From an uncultured Spirochaetales bacterium (GTDB taxonomy: Bacteria; Spirochaetota; Spirochaetia; Sphaerochaetales; Sphaerochaetaceae): a stretch of DNA of 6,029 nt. The DNA lies in contig CASEZU010000155.1 of assembly GCA_949292445.1 (NCBI GenBank), positions 1 to 6,029 of the forward strand. The letters are read 5' to 3'. The notes beneath the pieces are model-generated. The model ran no database searches and was not told where the DNA came from. It worked only from the letters and a program-made list of their open reading frames with translations. Made by a program: the position numbers and the translations under genes. Of the stretch, positions 1 to 5,812 are shown piece after piece; positions within the stretch are counted from its first letter, which is position 1; every line of letters begins with the position of its first letter.

Positions 1-83
1 ACGCAGAAGGTCTCACGCTGGATGGGAATGATTTCACCTCCACAGCCGAGCCCGTTCTGATGACAGGAAGGAAAACAAAATGA
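1..83 (+). CDS. 3' end of an unidentified upstream gene (partial)
   Basis: Reading from base 3, one frame stays open for 26 codons (beginning AEGLTLDGND and ending MTGRKTK) and stops with TGA at 81-83. That stop overlaps the next gene's start as ATGA, the same coupling seen between two genes of the minus-strand operon. The peptide has a protein-like mix of acidic, polar and hydrophobic residues. I do not recognise the family from so short a tail. Another frame, from base 1, is also open up to a TGA at 58-60 (19 codons, ending PQPSPF) and cannot be excluded. The overlapping frame is preferred for its composition and its coupling to the phosphorylase gene. If correct, the phosphorylase is a downstream member of an operon extending off the left edge. 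Confidence 0.5.
   Translation, partial: AEGLTLDGNDFTSTAEPVLMTGRKTK
65..71 (+). promoter_or_regulatory. Ribosome binding site of the GH13 phosphorylase gene
   Basis: AGGAAGG lies 8 nt before the ATG at 80. It supports that ATG as the start and sits inside the tail of the upstream frame, as expected for an operon-internal gene. Confidence 0.75.
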
Positions 84-1750
84 GAACTGAACTCTGGACC
101 GAGAAACTTGAAGAGATATACAAGGACAGGGAAATTGCCGAGAAGACGGCAAAGCGCATCGAGGACCTCGTGGCCGGGACTGATATAAGGAATGTCAGCA
201 AGCCTCTTGATGAGAAAGATGCGATCCTCATAACCTATGGTGACAGCATAATCAGAGAAGGAGAGAAACCGCTCAGGACGCTTGCATCATTTCTGAAGAA
301 GTATGTCGGCGATGCCGTATCCACGGTCCACATCCTCCCCTTCTTCCCCTACACTTCCGATGACGGCTTCTCCATCACGGACTACTCGGAAGTCAATCCT
401 GATCTCGGAGACTGGGATGATGTCGCCGCAATAGCCAAAGATCACTTCCTGATGGTGGACTCCGTGGCCAACCATGTCTCAAGGGAAAGCAGATGGTTCC
501 AGGGGTATCTGCAGGGGGACGAGGAGTACAGGGACTTCTTCATCGAAGGCGATCCGGCGCTGGACTACAGCAGTGTGACAAGGCCCAGGACATCGCCCCT
601 GCTGACTCCATTCCGGACAAAGGACGGGGAGAAGTACATATGGACGACATTCTCCGATGACCAGATAGATCTGAACTACAGGAACCCTGAGGTGCTTGTG
701 CGCGTCATGGGCTCGATACTGGACTATGTGTCGCACGGTGCGAGGTTCATCAGGCTCGATGCCATCGGCTTCATCTGGAAGGAAATGGGAACGACATGCA
801 TGCATCTCAGGGAAACCCATGCGATCATCAAGCTCATAAAGCTGGTACTGGAGGATGCAGCCCCCGGGACAATGCTCATCACGGAGACGAATGTACCGCA
901 GCCTGACAACATCAGCTACTTCGGAGAGAACGGGGATGAGGCGGCAATGGTCTATCAGTTCCCGCTGCCGCCGCTTGTGATGCACACGATAATCTCCGGA
1001 GATGCCTCAGTTCTCACAAAATGGGCGGAAACACTGTACCAGCCGGTTGCCGGAACCTGCTACTTCAATTTCCTCAGCAGCCACGACGGCATAGGGCTGA
1101 GACCGGCTGACGGCATCCTTTCAGAGGAGCAGAAAGCGGATCTTGTCAGCACAGTGCTCAGAAATGGAGGACGCGTGTCATACAAGACAAACTCGGACGG
1201 AAGCCAGAGCCCCTATGAGATGAACATCTCATACATTGATGCCCTGAGCGGCCAGTATGACAGCGATCAGACAAGGCACGGCAAGATGACAGCCGCGATG
1301 GCAGTCCTCCTCTCGCTGCAGGGAGTACCGGGCATCTACATCCACAGCCTCCTCGGTACGCGCAATGATTACTACGGCCTGGCAGTGTCGGGCATAGCGC
1401 GCCGCATCAACAGGGAGAAACTGCAGGCGGAGAAGCTGGAAGCAGAGCTGGATGACTGCTCGTCACTGAGGTACGGAATCTACAGTTCGGTAATGCACAT
1501 GCTCAGGACAAGGAAGGCAGAGAAAGCATTCTCGCCGTCCTCGAGCCAGCAGGTTCTGAATATAATGCCCGAGGTATTCGCGCTCCTCCGCGGCAGTGAT
1601 GATGATCAGGTCCTTGTGCTCATCAATGTCACAGGCCATGATGTGATGATCAGCGGAGTGAATACGGAAGGCACAGACCTCCTCACAGGCGAGCACATCG
1701 ACACCTCTGCAGTCCTCAGTGCCTACCAGGTGATGTGGATACGGAAATAA
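80..1750 (+). CDS. GH13_18 disaccharide phosphorylase, probably glucosylglycerate phosphorylase (YcjM type)
   Basis: A 556-residue cytoplasmic enzyme with no signal peptide. The family (GH13 subfamily 18) reversibly phosphorolyses an alpha-glucoside to alpha-glucose 1-phosphate plus the acceptor, with retention of configuration. The (beta/alpha)8 barrel motifs are visible in order: HILPFFPYTSDDGFS (residues 84-98); DSVANHVS (127-134); RLDAIGF with the nucleophile D227; ITETN with the acid/base E269; SSHDGIGLRP with the transition-state stabiliser D336; then a C-terminal beta domain (about 465-556). The stretch after the nucleophile, FIWKEMGTTCMHLRETH (231-247), and GIYIHSLLGTRN (418-429) followed by RRINREKL (441-448), match the glucosylglycerate phosphorylase/YcjM branch as I remember it. 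The length also fits that branch (about 555-560) better than classical sucrose phosphorylase (about 480-510). Substrate remains inference: sucrose, sucrose 6'-phosphate and glucosylglycerol are alternatives within the subfamily. The start is supported by a good ribosome binding site, and all catalytic residues are intact. Confidence 0.9.
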   Translation: MRTELWTEKLEEIYKDREIAEKTAKRIEDLVAGTDIRNVSKPLDEKDAILITYGDSIIREGEKPLRTLASFLKKYVGDAVSTVHILPFFPYTSDDGFSITDYSEVNPDLGDWDDVAAIAKDHFLMVDSVANHVSRESRWFQGYLQGDEEYRDFFIEGDPALDYSSVTRPRTSPLLTPFRTKDGEKYIWTTFSDDQIDLNYRNPEVLVRVMGSILDYVSHGARFIRLDAIGFIWKEMGTTCMHLRETHAIIKLIKLVLEDAAPGTMLITETNVPQPDNISYFGENGDEAAMVYQFPLPPLVMHTIISGDASVLTKWAETLYQPVAGTCYFNFLSSHDGIGLRPADGILSEEQKADLVSTVLRNGGRVSYKTNSDGSQSPYEMNISYIDALSGQYDSDQTRHGKMTAAMAVLLSLQGVPGIYIHSLLGTRNDYYGLAVSGIARRINREKLQAEKLEAELDDCSSLRYGIYSSVMHMLRTRKAEKAFSPSSSQQVLNIMPEVFALLRGSDDDQVLVLINVTGHDVMISGVNTEGTDLLTGEHIDTSAVLSAYQVMWIRK

Positions 1751-1756
1751 CGGGAT

Positions 1757-1784
1757 GAGCCCCATGGAATACTCCGCGGGGCTC
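1757..1784. terminator. Hairpin in the convergent gap, possible bidirectional terminator
   Basis: GAGCCCC (1757-1763) pairs perfectly with GGGGCTC (1778-1784). A smaller GGA/TCC stem (1766-1768 with 1773-1775) forms inside it around the loop ATAC. The hairpin begins 7 nt after the phosphorylase stop and ends 4 nt before the isomerase stop, where convergent genes often share a terminator. Neither side has a real run of T, so termination on both strands is inferred from position and the GC-rich stem. Confidence 0.5.
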
Positions 1785-1788
1785 TCCA

Positions 1789-3531
1789 TCAGCATCTCAC
1801 ATAAGCTGTGATCATCTTTATCTCTCCGCAGAGGGCCCGTACCCTGTACCGCCTTACAGCGGAGGGGATGATGAATGTCTCGGCATAGTGCACCTCAAAG
1901 GGCTCAAATGAGCCGTCAATGCTCTCAACAGCTGCCTTCTCGCCATCCACGAGATTGCATACGTGCATGCTGTCCCCCATCGTGACATCATATGAAGAGG
2001 ATGTGGTATAGCGTTCAGTCTCTATGAACTCAAGGGCATGCAGGCCTGTGTGCTCCTTCATGAAATCATCATGGGCATCCAATACCTCTATGCGGCTTAC
2101 AAGGTTATCCATGACCCAGTCTGTGGTCCTGTCAAACTGTATGTTGTTCATGCCGTGCCTGATGTGTATGGGCCTTGGAAGGCCGTCAAGGCCTACCCTT
2201 CCCCAGTCCCATAGCTTGAAGGTGAAGATATACGGAGTGGCGCTTATCTCGAGAACCATTGTATCAGCACCGGAACAGTGGACGGTACCGGCGGGAATCA
2301 GAATGTGGTCATGCTTCTTCACAGGGATCCTGTTCACATACTTCTCAGCGGGGAACTGTATTTCCCCCCTCTCAGCACGTTCAAGGTCACGCTGCATCTC
2401 ACTTTTATCCACACCTTCCTTCAGACCGATATATACGCAGGAATCCTCTTTCGCATCGAGGATGTAGTAGCTCTCATCCTGTGTGTAATGCATGCCGAAG
2501 TTCTTCTGAATGTACTCAGTGAGAGGATGCACCTGCAGCGAGAGATTCTGCCCATCCATCGTGTCCAGGAAATCGAAGCGGATGGGGAATTCACGGCCGA
2601 ACCTGGCGATGTTCTTCGCTCCAAGGAGATTCTTCGGCTCTGTAAGTACCATGTCCATCATCGGGAGAGAGACATAATCATCACCGAAGCGGAGGTTTAT
2701 GCAGTTCTCTTCCGGCACTCCGTCGAAACTCCATGCATAGTTGCTGCCATTCTCAGGAAGGCCGCAGGCATGCTTCATCCACTGGCCGCCCCAGACTCCG
2801 GGGTCGAAATAAGGTTCCATCCTGAACGGCTTGCAGCTCGCCTGCTTCATTGCTTCCCTGAAAGCGGAGGCAGGAATCATCGCAGGCTCCTCATCATTAT
2901 TGGAGTCGGCGATGTAGTCCATCAGGGGGAAAACATCATCTTTCCGCCTGTCTGCGAGCCTCCATTCGATGAAATATCCCCTCTTTATCTTCGAAAGCGG
3001 AGCATCGCCGGGGTTATCCGCGAGCCAGTTCGGCTTGCCCGCCCTGTAGCGCAGCTGGCACTCCCACCTGTTGAGGTCGAAATAAATGAGGAGATCACCA
3101 CGGGAGATAAGCGACGCCCCCGTACCGATCACAAGGACAAGCCCCTCACTGCACTCTTCAGCCCTCCTTCTGAGATTATCCAGTTCCTCTTTCCGGAAGG
3201 CATCCTCCATGCGCTTCGATGTCATGTAGGCGAAGGCCCTGTCATCCGAGAGATAATCGCGGAAAATGTCATCAAGTCCGCTCCAGGAGAAGAGCGCCTC
3301 GTTGGAGAATATGGTCAGGGCGGGTGAAAGTGATGAGAGACCTGCAGAAACCACATTCCTGTCAACTCCCGGATAAAGCTCGCAGACGACGGTGAACTTC
3401 TCATGCCCCTCCGCCCTCTTCCGTATCTCACGGCAGATTCCCTCATATCCTCTGATCACCGCACCATCAAAGCCGCTGACAGCTGTCATCGGATGCAGTT
3501 CGTAGTTGCCGTATGAATGATACTCGTACAT
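1789..3531 (-). CDS. Large class I mannose-6-phosphate isomerase-like protein with N-terminal extension
   Basis: 580 residues, last gene of the ROK-GntR-isomerase operon. The cupin-type isomerase part runs from about residue 235 to the end and should interconvert mannose 6-phosphate and fructose 6-phosphate. Its likely zinc ligands are present: Q333 and H335 in SLQVHP, E353 in QDESYY, H418 in IPAGTVHCSG. Other conserved stretches are YFDPGVWGGQWMK (241-253), FPIRFDFLDT (315-324), YIFTFKLWDWGR (434-445) and RPIHIRHG (453-460). The first 230 or so residues are not part of a standard isomerase (roughly 300-400 residues). They contain VIGTGASL (134-141) and DLLIYFDLNRWE (146-157). I recall similar long isomerases in Firmicutes with the same extension, so the fusion is probably an established architecture; its role is unknown to me. 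The start has a strong GGAGGAGAA ribosome binding site and lies 9 nt after the GntR stop, implying co-transcription. Catalysis by this long form is inferred from the intact metal site. Confidence 0.88.
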   Translation of the reverse strand: MYEYHSYGNYELHPMTAVSGFDGAVIRGYEGICREIRKRAEGHEKFTVVCELYPGVDRNVVSAGLSSLSPALTIFSNEALFSWSGLDDIFRDYLSDDRAFAYMTSKRMEDAFRKEELDNLRRRAEECSEGLVLVIGTGASLISRGDLLIYFDLNRWECQLRYRAGKPNWLADNPGDAPLSKIKRGYFIEWRLADRRKDDVFPLMDYIADSNNDEEPAMIPASAFREAMKQASCKPFRMEPYFDPGVWGGQWMKHACGLPENGSNYAWSFDGVPEENCINLRFGDDYVSLPMMDMVLTEPKNLLGAKNIARFGREFPIRFDFLDTMDGQNLSLQVHPLTEYIQKNFGMHYTQDESYYILDAKEDSCVYIGLKEGVDKSEMQRDLERAERGEIQFPAEKYVNRIPVKKHDHILIPAGTVHCSGADTMVLEISATPYIFTFKLWDWGRVGLDGLPRPIHIRHGMNNIQFDRTTDWVMDNLVSRIEVLDAHDDFMKEHTGLHALEFIETERYTTSSSYDVTMGDSMHVCNLVDGEKAAVESIDGSFEPFEVHYAETFIIPSAVRRYRVRALCGEIKMITAYVRC

Positions 3532-3532
3532 T

Positions 3533-3540
3533 TCTCCTCC
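3533..3540 (-). promoter_or_regulatory. Ribosome binding site of the isomerase gene
   Basis: On the minus strand GGAGGAGA immediately precedes the ATG at 3531, filling the 9-nt gap after the GntR stop codon. It fixes the isomerase start and shows that this gene is read from the operon message. Confidence 0.8.
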
Positions 3541-4269
3541 CTATAGTTCCACGGTGTATTTGTATCTGTCCGCAGGATAATAGCAGACCGTGTATTCAAG
3601 TATCCTGCCATTGCATGCGAAGCTCCTGCGCGTCCTCTTGAAAACAGGAACGCCCTCTCCTATTCCCAGAACCGATGCCACAGCGTGCGATGCCGCAGCT
3701 GCCTCAAGCGTATCCACAGCCCTCTCCACTGCTATTCCTCGCTCAGAGCGGAGATAGCCGTAAAGGGATTCCATATAGAGGCCGGGATCGGCCTCCAGCT
3801 GCCAGGACTGGGGCATATAGGTCTCTGAGTACACGAGAGGAACGCCCCCCGCGTCGCGCACACGGGTGAGGGAGAAACACCTCTCCCCCTCCCCAAGCCC
3901 GAGCTCAATAGAGACCTGACGGTCCGGCACAATGTATTCCGCCCTGCAGAAGGATGTGGACATGGTTATCCCGTGCCGGGCCATTTCCTCTGAAAAGGAG
4001 ATGACGGAGCCAAGAACCTCATTGATCTTGGAGAATACAACCACAGTGCCGCGGCCAGGATGGCTTGAGATATAACGGGAATCGGAGAGATTCCGCATCG
4101 CCTGCCGCACTGTTATGCGGCTGACTCCATACTCCTCCATGATCTCCCTCTCACAGGGAAACACGCTGCCTGGCGAGAACTCTCCGGATTCAATCCGCTC
4201 CCTGAGAATTGCTTCCAGCTGATGATAGAGCGGCGCCGCCCCTCGTGTCCTGTCAAGTTTCCTCTTCAT
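3541..4269 (-). CDS. GntR-family transcriptional regulator, HutC subfamily
   Basis: 242 residues. An N-terminal winged helix-turn-helix spans about 12-78: PLYHQLEAILRERIESGEF (13-31), FPCEREIMEEYGVSRITVRQAM (37-58, containing the recognition helix) and the wing HPGRGTVV (70-77). A C-terminal UTRA ligand-binding domain follows (about 95-238), with typical features such as LTRVRDAGGVPLVYSETYMP (134-153) and EYTVCYYPADRYKYTVEL at the end. HutC-type regulators usually bind a small metabolite, often a sugar phosphate, that releases them from DNA. The gene sits between a ROK kinase and a mannose-6-phosphate isomerase, so it most likely represses this operon; the inducer could be a hexose phosphate (inference). 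The usual serine in the P-S-E-R motif is cysteine here (C39), a minor variation. The ATG overlaps the kinase stop as ATGA, indicating translational coupling, with GGAGGAAAAGG as ribosome binding site inside the kinase's last codons. Confidence 0.93.
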   Translation of the reverse strand: MKRKLDRTRGAAPLYHQLEAILRERIESGEFSPGSVFPCEREIMEEYGVSRITVRQAMRNLSDSRYISSHPGRGTVVVFSKINEVLGSVISFSEEMARHGITMSTSFCRAEYIVPDRQVSIELGLGEGERCFSLTRVRDAGGVPLVYSETYMPQSWQLEADPGLYMESLYGYLRSERGIAVERAVDTLEAAAASHAVASVLGIGEGVPVFKRTRRSFACNGRILEYTVCYYPADRYKYTVEL

Positions 4270-5141
4270 CCTTTTCCTCCGAAAGCTGCGAGAAGTCCCT
4301 GGAATATCCTCAATGAAGTCTCCGGCTCAACATGTATGCTGACACGCTCTCCTGCGGCCTCGGCAAGAGGAGAGATGAAGAACCGTGCGGACCGGGCTAT
4401 CTGGCCGGCAAGGACAATAGTATCGGGATGGAATGAGATGATGTAAGGCATCACAGCCTCAGCAAGAGCGCTGCCGAACTCATTGAAGACGGCAAGGGCC
4501 CTCCCATCCCCTGCTGCAGCGAGTTCATCAAGCCTTCTGCCGCTGACAGCTTTTCCGAAGTGCTTCACCGCAAGGCGATCCTGCCCGCGGGCGGAGATAT
4601 AGTCATCGATGATGGAAGCTCTGAACGCCTGATTGTAGATCCAGCCGTTTTCAGGAATGCCATCCCTCCCTCCCTTCAGGCATCTGCCGTCCTCAACAAA
4701 GGCAGAGCCCGCTCCGGTACCGATCACGAGGGCGATCATGCGGCCTCTCCGGAACTGCGGCATGGCAGCAACGCCTTCCGCAAAAGCCATGACATCATGG
4801 GCGAAGAGCATCGGAAGGGCACGGAGAGGCTGTGGAAGATAGTCATTGAGCCTCTCGCGGATGGAAAGCCCATAGATCGAGTCATATTTCCCTATGCCCC
4901 GCATCAGGCTTACTCCTGCGTCATAATCAAAAGGGCCCGGGAAAGCGAAACCTATCCCCTCGCATGATGCGCACTTCCCTGCCTCCCTGGCGATGACTGA
5001 GGCGAGGTTGCTGAATATTGTCCCCTCATCCTCTCCTGACAGCGAAGGACACTCGCTGATACCGCCTTCCAGCAGGCCGGAAGCATCCATGACACAGGAC
5101 TTTATGTTCGTTCCTCCGGCATCAAGCATTATGAAGCTCAT
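4266..5141 (-). CDS. ROK-family sugar kinase (probable hexokinase, fructo- or mannokinase)
   Basis: 291 residues, first gene of the operon. The ROK/ASKHA fold is shown by the phosphate-1 motif DAGGTNIK (residues 7-14), the sugar-domain stretch FAFPGPFDYDAGVS (65-78), the likely catalytic base D116 in AHDVMAFAEG (ROK kinases usually have ND here), the phosphate-2 motif IGTGAGSAFV (140-149) and the adenosine-site stretch VLAGQIARS (243-251). It should transfer phosphate from ATP to a free hexose in the cytoplasm. The CxCGxxGC zinc motif and clear E-x-G-H of many ROK sugar kinases are missing; the matching region reads GIPENGWIYNQAF (161-173). There is no DNA-binding domain, so this is a kinase rather than a ROK repressor. 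Pairing with a mannose-6-phosphate isomerase suggests mannose or fructose as substrate, as with GmuE/GmuF in Bacillus subtilis, but substrate cannot be read from the sequence. The ATG has a GGAGG ribosome binding site 6 nt upstream. Confidence 0.88.
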   Translation of the reverse strand: MSFIMLDAGGTNIKSCVMDASGLLEGGISECPSLSGEDEGTIFSNLASVIAREAGKCASCEGIGFAFPGPFDYDAGVSLMRGIGKYDSIYGLSIRERLNDYLPQPLRALPMLFAHDVMAFAEGVAAMPQFRRGRMIALVIGTGAGSAFVEDGRCLKGGRDGIPENGWIYNQAFRASIIDDYISARGQDRLAVKHFGKAVSGRRLDELAAAGDGRALAVFNEFGSALAEAVMPYIISFHPDTIVLAGQIARSARFFISPLAEAAGERVSIHVEPETSLRIFQGLLAAFGGKG

Positions 5142-5147
5142 CTTACG

Positions 5148-5152
5148 CCTCC
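5148..5152 (-). promoter_or_regulatory. Ribosome binding site of the ROK kinase gene
   Basis: GGAGG on the minus strand, 6 nt before the ATG at 5141. It supports this start over the internal methionine at residue 5. Confidence 0.8.
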
Positions 5153-5153
5153 A

Positions 5154-5167
5154 AATGTTATAACATT
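5154..5167. promoter_or_regulatory. Perfect 14-bp palindrome, probable GntR operator
   Basis: AATGTTATAACATT is a perfect inverted repeat with no spacer. Its core GT-TATA-AC fits the GT-N4-AC pattern of HutC-subfamily GntR operators. It starts 12 bp upstream of the kinase ATG and overlaps the -10 box and probable transcription start of the operon that encodes the GntR regulator itself. A bound dimer would block RNA polymerase, giving autorepression relieved by a ligand of the UTRA domain. The site is seen directly; the binding protein is inferred from operon membership. Confidence 0.65.
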
Positions 5168-5196
5168 ATAATCTATATGCAGGAGACAGATGTCAA
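5165..5196 (-). promoter_or_regulatory. Promoter of the ROK-GntR-isomerase operon
   Basis: The minus strand has a perfect TTGACA (5196-5191) and a perfect TATAAT (5170-5165). The spacer between them is 20 nt, longer than the ideal 17. A weaker -10, GATTAT (5173-5168), lies at exactly 17 nt. Either choice puts the transcription start near 5158-5161, inside the palindrome, with a short leader carrying the kinase ribosome binding site. Confidence 0.65.
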
Positions 5197-5208
5197 GCAG
5201 AAAGAGAC

Positions 5209-5248
5209 ATCAGGACATATAGCGGCAAAGCTGTCCTGATTCGGACAG
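5209..5248. repeat. Inverted repeats with three GGACA half-sites
   Basis: ATCAGGACA (5209-5217) and TGTCCTGAT (5232-5240) are perfect inverted copies separated by 14 nt. The second arm also forms a tighter dyad, CTGTCC-N6-GGACAG (5231-5248). GGACA/TGTCC thus appears three times in 40 bp. No T-run follows on either strand, so it is not an intrinsic terminator. It lies between the two divergent promoters and looks like a binding site for an unidentified dimeric regulator. Confidence 0.5.
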
Positions 5249-5269
5249 AATACTACACGCAATATTCTT

Positions 5270-5298
5270 TTGTGCTTTCACCGATGCTGGGATACAAT
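5270..5298 (+). promoter_or_regulatory. Probable promoter of hpf
   Basis: TACAAT (5293-5298) matches five of six bases of the -10 consensus. TTGTGC (5270-5275) gives a partial -35 match at an ideal 17-nt spacing. Transcription would begin near 5305, leaving a leader of about 200 nt before hpf. Confidence 0.45.
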
Positions 5299-5304
5299 CT
5301 AGTT

Positions 5305-5504
5305 ACAGACGCAGAGAAAGGAGGGAACAGCCTGCTGCCGGCAGCAAAGCCGGATCATAACCGGAGTTGGCGACTCCGCTCCCGCATGGAGGAGGCACAG
5401 AGTGCGATGCATGCACTGGCCGGAGAGGTTTCAGGCAGAGAACGCTCCAGCCTTTCAAAAAACCTTCCTGTAGCTGAGGCTATGGGTTCTCTAAGGAGGC
5501 TCAA
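5305..5504 (+). other. Long, probably structured leader upstream of hpf
   Basis: No convincing gene lies here. Hairpins are dense: the 12-bp palindrome GCTGCCGGCAGC (5334-5345), competing with CCGGC/GCCGG (5338-5342 with 5349-5353); CGGAGT/ACTCCG (5362-5367 with 5373-5378); CTCC/GGAG (5379-5382 with 5388-5391); AGTGC/GCACT (5401-5405 with 5413-5417). AGCCT (5449-5453) can pair with either of two AGGCT copies, at 5477-5481 or 5497-5501; the latter overlaps the hpf ribosome binding site. An SD-like AAAGGAGGG (5317-5325) has no ATG, GTG or TTG at a usable distance. No known riboswitch class was recognised. The transcript itself is inferred from the promoter call. Confidence 0.35.
5493..5499 (+). 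promoter_or_regulatory. Ribosome binding site of hpf
   Basis: AAGGAGG, a full Shine-Dalgarno match, 5 nt before the ATG at 5505. It fixes the start of the hibernation factor. Confidence 0.85.
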
Positions 5505-5801
5505 ATGAATCTAACATTCAGAGGAATCGGATTCTCACCCACCGACGAAGACAAGGAATTCCTTGACAAGAAGCTGAAGAAACTGGCCTTCGCCGATGAT
5601 TATCTGCATGATCTGGATATCGTGGCAACCAAGGAGAGCAAAGGCATCGGATTCCATCTAGATGCGACGCTCCATTTCACATGGAAGAAGGAGAAAGCCG
5701 TATCACAGGACGCATATGAGCTCTATGAAGGAATAGAGCTGCTCGCAGATAAAATACAGGCCGCGGCGAAGAAGGAGAAGGAGAAGACAATGAAGATCTG
5801 A
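5505..5801 (+). CDS. hpf: Short ribosome hibernation promoting factor (HPF/RaiA, S30AE family)
   Basis: 98 residues, essentially only the S30AE domain. The N-terminus MNLTFRGIGFSPTDEDKEFLDKKLKKL and the ending SQDAYELYEGIELLADKIQAAAKKEKEK show the family's beta-alpha-beta-beta-beta-alpha pattern, with the usual lysine-rich last helix (residues 82-97). Proteins of this family bind the small ribosomal subunit near the decoding centre and silence ribosomes under starvation. It lacks the C-terminal dimerisation domain of long HPF (about 180 residues or more), so by analogy with short HPF it would need a partner, or act alone as YfiA does, to influence 100S dimer formation. The gene has its own strong ribosome binding site and precedes hprK on the same strand, an arrangement I recall from spirochaetes. 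The end is formed by GAAGGAGAAGGAGAAG, a small purine-rich repeat encoding the lysine/glutamate tail. Confidence 0.9.
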   Translation: MNLTFRGIGFSPTDEDKEFLDKKLKKLAFADDYLHDLDIVATKESKGIGFHLDATLHFTWKKEKAVSQDAYELYEGIELLADKIQAAAKKEKEKTMKI

Positions 5802-5812
5802 CCGGTGCCGCC

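Noticed and set aside
479..985. 168-codon open frame on the minus strand inside the phosphorylase gene
   Set aside because: It is antisense to intact catalytic motifs of the GH13 enzyme, has histidine- and arginine-rich low-quality translation, and lacks a ribosome binding site.
2278..3327. 349-codon open frame on the plus strand, antisense to the isomerase gene
   Set aside because: The opposite strand encodes a clearly recognisable isomerase with metal ligands and a ribosome binding site. The antisense translation shows no family resemblance and its start has no ribosome binding site, so it is a codon-bias shadow.
5209..5248. Intrinsic terminator formed by the 9-bp inverted repeat
   Set aside because: There is a 14-nt loop and no T-run on either side, and its position between divergent promoters fits a binding site better.
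5455..5470. T-run on the minus strand (complement of AAAAAA at 5456-5462) as a terminator
   Set aside because: No stable hairpin directly precedes it on the minus strand and no minus-strand gene ends there.
5305..5504. Glycine, c-di-GMP, cobalamin, SAM, TPP or guanidine riboswitch, T-box, 6S, SRP or tmRNA in the hpf leader
   Set aside because: Fragments such as GCAAAGCC and CTGGCCGGAGAG recall pieces of known classes, but the ordered conserved cores are not present.
5272..5508. 78-codon plus-strand open frame ending in ATGA over the hpf start
   Set aside because: The GTG start lies inside the predicted hpf promoter without a ribosome binding site, none of the internal ATGs has one, and the protein resembles nothing I know. 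The stretch is better explained as a structured leader, though a CTG-started peptide is mentioned as a finding.
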